Assembly (NCBI RefSeq): GCF_016185115.1 | Contig: NZ_JACPOF010000030.1 | Location: 1 to 64,000, forward strand | Source of the DNA: Polaromonas sp. | GTDB lineage: Bacteria > Pseudomonadota > Gammaproteobacteria > Burkholderiales > Burkholderiaceae_C | DNA length: 64,000 nucleotides | Direction of reading: 5' to 3' | Shown: in pieces, positions 60,748-64,000 of the stretch | Layout: every line of letters starts with the position of its first letter | Numbering within the stretch: position 1 is the stretch's first letter | Translations under genes and position numbers: made by a program | Notes under the pieces: generated by a model | What the model was told of the DNA's origin: nothing | Databases searched by the model: none | What the model saw: only the letters and a program-made list of their open reading frames with translations

Positions 60748-60773
60748 AAAAAGGGCCTCGCGGCCCTTTTTTT
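60748..60773. terminator. bidirectional terminator
   Basis: Arms AAAAAGGGCC and GGCCCTTTTTTT around TCGC. It lies between the convergent BI-1 and rlmD genes and overlaps the rlmD stop codon. Confidence 0.88.
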
Positions 60774-62235
60774 ATATCCTGTCAAATACCGCAATGCTCT
60801 CGACGTGGGCCGTATGCGGAAACATGTTTACAACACCTGCCGATGTACAGCGGTAGGCCCCGCTCTCCAGCAACACCCCGGCATCGCGCGCCAAGGTGGC
60901 CGGATTACAACTCACATAGACAATGCGCTCAGGCAACGCCCAGTCGCCCAGCACAAGGCTCTGCTGGTCTTTGCCATCGTCACACGGCACGCCGGTCACC
61001 AATTGCTGGTGCAGCGCTGCCAGGGATTTGAAAAGTTCAAATGCGCCTTCACGCGGCGGATCGACCAGCCACTTCTGTGCCGCGCCGTCCCTCGCGAGCA
61101 TTGCCGGTGTCATTTCAAACAGGTTGCGGGCCACAAAGCTTGTTGGTGACAAGGCGCCACGTACGCTGCTTGCACCCTTGTTCCTGTCAAAGTTTTCGCG
61201 TGAGCGCGCCACCAGCACTTCGCTGCCTTCGATCCCCAGCACTTCGCGCGCACGCGTTGCCAGCGGCAAGGTGAAGTTGCCGAGGCCGCAAAACCAGTCA
61301 ATCACGCGCTCATCGGGTTTCACGTCAAGCAGGCGCAGCGCACGCGACACCAGCACCTGGTTGATGTGCGGATTGACCTGCGTGAAGTCCGTGGGCTTGA
61401 AGGGCATGACCACGCCGAACTCCGGCAAGCCGTAGTTCAACTCATGAGTGGTCTCGTCAAGCAGCTTGACAGTCTCCAGCCCGCCGGACTGCAACCACCA
61501 CTGCAAGCCCTCATGAACAACGGCAAAAGCACGCAGCCTGGCAATGTCACCCTCGCTCAGTGGCTCCATGTGCCTGAGCACCATGGCCGTCACGTCATCG
61601 CCGCAGGCCAGTTCGATCTGCGGAATGGTTTCCTTCGCGTCCATGCTGGCTATCAATTCACGCAGCGGCAGCAGCATATCGCTGACGTGTTCAGGCAGCA
61701 CCAGGCAAACGTTCATGTCAGCGACATAACTGCTTTTGCGCTCATGAAAACCGACCAGAACTGCGCCCTTCTTGCGCACATAGCGCACCGACAGCCGGGC
61801 GCGGTAACGATAGCCCCAGGCCGGTCCTTCTATGGGACGCAGCAGGTTTTCAGCCTTGAGTTTGCCGATGTGCCACAGGTTGTCTTCAAGCACGCGCTGC
61901 TTGACTGCCACCTGCGCGCTTACATGCAGGTGCTGCATCTTGCAGCCACCGCAGGCACCGGTGTGCATGCCAAAGTGCGGGCAACCTGGCCGCACACGTT
62001 GTGACGACTCGCGGTGGATCGCCATCAGCGTGGCTTTTTCAAAGCTGGCTTTTTTACGGAATACGCTGGCTGTCACGCGCTCAAAAGGCAGCGCACCTTC
62101 AATAAACACCACCTTGCCGTCTTCCCTGTGGGCGATGCCCTGGGCTTCAATATCAAGCGACTCTATGGCAAGGATATCGGGGAGGTATTCTTTTAACGCC
62201 GGGGCTGGCGGCAGGTTATCGTTTTCTTCTGACAT
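60772..62235 (-). CDS. rlmD: 23S rRNA uracil(1939)-C5 methyltransferase RlmD
   Basis: 487 aa. An N-terminal TRAM domain ([24 protein letters not shown]) is followed by a [4Fe-4S] cluster site ([18 protein letters not shown]), SAM-binding motifs in [16 protein letters not shown] and the catalytic [10 protein letters not shown] with the nucleophile Cys and a DPPREGA motif. It methylates U1939 of 23S rRNA. It follows nlpD on the same strand; in many relatives rpoS lies between these two genes but is absent here. Confidence 0.95.
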   Translation of the reverse strand: MSEENDNLPPAPALKEYLPDILAIESLDIEAQGIAHREDGKVVFIEGALPFERVTASVFRKKASFEKATLMAIHRESSQRVRPGCPHFGMHTGACGGCKMQHLHVSAQVAVKQRVLEDNLWHIGKLKAENLLRPIEGPAWGYRYRARLSVRYVRKKGAVLVGFHERKSSYVADMNVCLVLPEHVSDMLLPLRELIASMDAKETIPQIELACGDDVTAMVLRHMEPLSEGDIARLRAFAVVHEGLQWWLQSGGLETVKLLDETTHELNYGLPEFGVVMPFKPTDFTQVNPHINQVLVSRALRLLDVKPDERVIDWFCGLGNFTLPLATRAREVLGIEGSEVLVARSRENFDRNKGASSVRGALSPTSFVARNLFEMTPAMLARDGAAQKWLVDPPREGAFELFKSLAALHQQLVTGVPCDDGKDQQSLVLGDWALPERIVYVSCNPATLARDAGVLLESGAYRCTSAGVVNMFPHTAHVESIAVFDRI

Positions 62236-62312
62236 GAATGAATTGTCTCAGGTGCGCATGGGGCGGCAGCGGCCGGATATTCATGCCTGTAATACCGGCT
62301 TTTATTTCAGGC

Positions 62313-62343
62313 AAAAAAAGAGGCTGTACGACAGCCTCTTTTA
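62313..62343 (-). terminator. nlpD terminator
   Basis: Minus-strand stem with arms AGAGGCTGT and ACAGCCTCT and a 3-nt loop, followed by seven T residues, 18 bp after the nlpD stop codon. Confidence 0.85.
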
Positions 62344-62360
62344 TATTCGTGCAATGCTGT

Positions 62361-63245
62361 TTATTTGGCAGGCAGGTACTTTGCCGGATCTACAGGTTTG
62401 CCCTGACGGCGCACTTCAAAATGCAGTTTCACGCGGTCGGCATCGCTGTTGCCCATCTCGGCAATCTTCTGGCCCTTTCTCACGGTCTGATCTTCCTTGA
62501 CCAGCAGTGTCTGGTTGTGGGCGTAGGCCGTGAGGAAGGTGTTGTTGTGCTTGAGGATGATCAGGTTTCCATAACCGCGCAGGCCTGCACCGGCATACAC
62601 CACTCGGCCATCGGCCGACGCAAGGATGGGGTCCCCCGCCTTGCCTGAAATATCAAAACCCTTGTTCTTGACCTCATCAAAACCGGCGACAAGCGTGCCC
62701 TGTGCAGGCCAGATGAAAGCGAGGTCGTCTTCGCTGGCAGATGCCGTTTGACTGCTTGCAGGCGAAGACGCAGGGCGGGCGGCACTGGCTGCCTGCACTG
62801 GCGCCGTGGTGCCTGTGTTTGCGGTGGCCACGCCGGATGTGACAGGCCGCGTCACAACAAGCGAGCTTTCGCTGGTCGGCGGCACCACACGCAGAACCTG
62901 GCCGACTTCGATCAGGTTGGGGTTTTCAAGGTTGTTCCAGCGCACAACATCGCGCCAGTTTTGCCCTGTGTCCAGGCCAATGCGTATCAGCGTATCGCCG
63001 GGCTTGACGGTGTAGTAGCCGGGCTTGCCTGCATTCTCGAAGCCGGGCGGCTGTTTGACACCCGGGTCCACCGCTGTGACGGGCGCACGCGAACCACCCG
63101 TACCACGATCTTCGACAGGCGCGGGGGTCAATGAGCGTGAGCTGCAGCCTGCAGCCAGCACGACCACAGCCAGCAGGCAGGCAATGCCCGCCCTGGTCGG
63201 TGATTTTCGGTTTTTGTCAGGTAGCGGAATTTGGAAAGTTGCCAT
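62361..63245 (-). CDS. nlpD: NlpD-type murein hydrolase activator lipoprotein
   Basis: 294 aa. The lipobox is LAAGC (Cys about 34) after a long N-region. One LysM domain (YYTVKPGDTLIRIGLDTGQNW ... NPNLIEVGQVLRV) binds peptidoglycan, and the C-terminal LytM domain has GNLIILKHNNTFLTAYAHN and RVKLHFEVRRQGKPVDPAKYLP. The usual metal-binding His residues are partly replaced, as in E. coli NlpD, so it should activate amidases such as AmiC rather than cut murein. Transcribed after pcm, with a 72-bp gap. Confidence 0.92.
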   Translation of the reverse strand: MATFQIPLPDKNRKSPTRAGIACLLAVVVLAAGCSSRSLTPAPVEDRGTGGSRAPVTAVDPGVKQPPGFENAGKPGYYTVKPGDTLIRIGLDTGQNWRDVVRWNNLENPNLIEVGQVLRVVPPTSESSLVVTRPVTSGVATANTGTTAPVQAASAARPASSPASSQTASASEDDLAFIWPAQGTLVAGFDEVKNKGFDISGKAGDPILASADGRVVYAGAGLRGYGNLIILKHNNTFLTAYAHNQTLLVKEDQTVRKGQKIAEMGNSDADRVKLHFEVRRQGKPVDPAKYLPAK

Positions 63246-63317
63246 GTTGCACCCTGTGTTGTTTGATTGCTTTTTTGATGGACGGCACCGGCGATAACGC
63301 AGCCGGGCGACACCCTG

Positions 63318-64000
63318 TCAGCTTGTACCTGATTTTAAAGGCACAAAATGCACGGCCTCCAGCAAGGTCTGCTTGACCCCTTGCGCCGTCTTGTCAACCA
63401 CCACCAGCGCCTGCGTGCCATTGGCCGATTGCAGCGGCGCGACCAGCCTGCCGCCTATGGCCAACTGGTCAATCCAGTTGGCAGGAATGTTGTCGCCACC
63501 GGCTGCCGAAATGATGGCCGCATAGGGCGCGCCCTTGGCGTAACCAATCATGCCGTCACCAAACATCAGGTGCACATTGGGCAGGCGCATGGGTCTGAGG
63601 TTGTCACGCGCCTTGTCATGCAGGCCGCGCAGGCGTTCTATGCTGTAGACCTCTTGTGCCAGCTGGGCCAGCACCGCGGCCTGGTAGCCGCAGCCAGTGC
63701 CAATTTCAAGCACACGGCCCAGCTTGCCCTGGCGGCCCTCGTTGCCGCGCATCAACAATTCCAGCATGCGGGCCACCACATTCGGCTTTGAAATCGTCTG
63801 ACCCAGGCCTATGGGCAGGCTGGTGTCTTCATAGGCCTGGTTGACCAGCGCGCTGTCTACAAAACGGTGCCGCTCGACCTGGCCCATGGCAGCCAGCACC
63901 TGCGGGTCAGTCACGCCTTGCGCTGCCAGCTTTTGCACCATGCGCGCACGCACGGCATGTGAGTCAAGCCCCAGGCCGCTGGGAACCGGCTTTTGCGCGG
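63318..64000 (-). CDS. pcm: protein-L-isoaspartate O-methyltransferase (5' part outside window)
   Basis: 227 residues are visible, with the frame open to the right edge, so the start lies beyond 64000. It repairs isoaspartyl residues in damaged proteins using SAM. Features are RHRFVDSALVNQAYEDTSLPIG, GQTISKPNVVARMLELL, the SAM motif VLEIGTGCGYQAAVLAQL and the late AAGGDNIPANWIDQLAIGGRLVAP block. Sequence upstream of the internal GTG at 63953 (SGLGLDSHAV) remains protein-like, confirming that the gene is longer. pcm-nlpD is a conserved pair. Confidence 0.93.
   Translation of the reverse strand, partial: AQKPVPSGLGLDSHAVRARMVQKLAAQGVTDPQVLAAMGQVERHRFVDSALVNQAYEDTSLPIGLGQTISKPNVVARMLELLMRGNEGRQGKLGRVLEIGTGCGYQAAVLAQLAQEVYSIERLRGLHDKARDNLRPMRLPNVHLMFGDGMIGYAKGAPYAAIISAAGGDNIPANWIDQLAIGGRLVAPLQSANGTQALVVVDKTAQGVKQTLLEAVHFVPLKSGTS

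Overview
This 64 kb window is high-GC chromosomal DNA from a betaproteobacterium, most likely a Comamonadaceae member (Polaromonas or Rhodoferax-like). This rests on gene content: five Bug/TctC-type solute-binding proteins, the operon rpsF-priB-rpsR-rplI-dnaB, ppsA divergent from its regulator, many GGAGACA-type ribosome binding sites, and short dispersed intergenic repeats of a kind I associate with this family. No rRNA, tRNA, CRISPR array, integrase or transposase gene was seen. The taxonomic call is inference, since no database could be searched.

Layout. (1) 1-8041: a catabolic block on the + strand with a cupin, an HpaI-type aldolase, an NTF2-like protein, two dehydrogenase/amidohydrolase-like enzymes, three Bug receptors and an exported alpha/beta hydrolase. 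(2) 8102-11683: a Zn/Cd/Pb-type P1B ATPase with a MerR-type promoter, next to a DMT permease with a very histidine-rich tail. (3) 11989-20783: a PEBP lipoprotein, unknown proteins, an NmrA-like protein with a divergent MmyB-type regulator, and a Bug / CoA-transferase / hydroxyacyl-CoA dehydrogenase-like operon with a divergent LysR. (4) 20926-24580: an SsuABC-like importer with an SMP-30 lactonase. (5) 24759-28581: small unknown genes, partly lower in GC, and a Nudix hydrolase. (6) 28895-34152: a monooxygenase / Bug / sulfatase / VOC operon with a divergent LysR, which fits use of a sulfated aromatic. (7) 34279-36704: an AMP/thymidine-phosphorylase-family enzyme coupled to a PRPP-synthetase-like protein. 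(8) 36742-46791: replication, ribosomal, symporter and PEP synthase genes. (9) 47028-50634: the molybdate operon modABC with divergent modE and a palindromic ModE-like operator. (10) 50840-53244: a small integron-like gene-cassette array without an integrase. (11) 53425-59834: peroxide and iron genes (ahpC, ahpF, bfr, bfd, tonB-exbB-exbD, hemP, an HbpS/GlcG-like protein) with Fur-box-like and OxyR-like sites. (12) 60035-64000: a BI-1 protein, rlmD, nlpD and a partial pcm.

The most unusual item is the cassette array. The first cassette begins with GTTAGGT and ends in an attC whose outer box, ACCTAAC, is its exact complement. The second begins with GTTAGAC and ends in GTCTAAC, again exact. This self-matching is the signature of integron cassettes. 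Later cassettes are decayed, the second cassette gene carries an apparent one-base frameshift, and the encoded proteins are unrecognised membrane or zinc-ribbon proteins.

Four copies of a mosaic palindrome-plus-tail repeat lie between genes. An unrelated palindromic unit splits modA from modB. Two short open frames, a 19-codon leader overlapping an ABC ATPase gene and a 28-residue membrane peptide overlapping bfd, are well placed for translation and are easy to miss.
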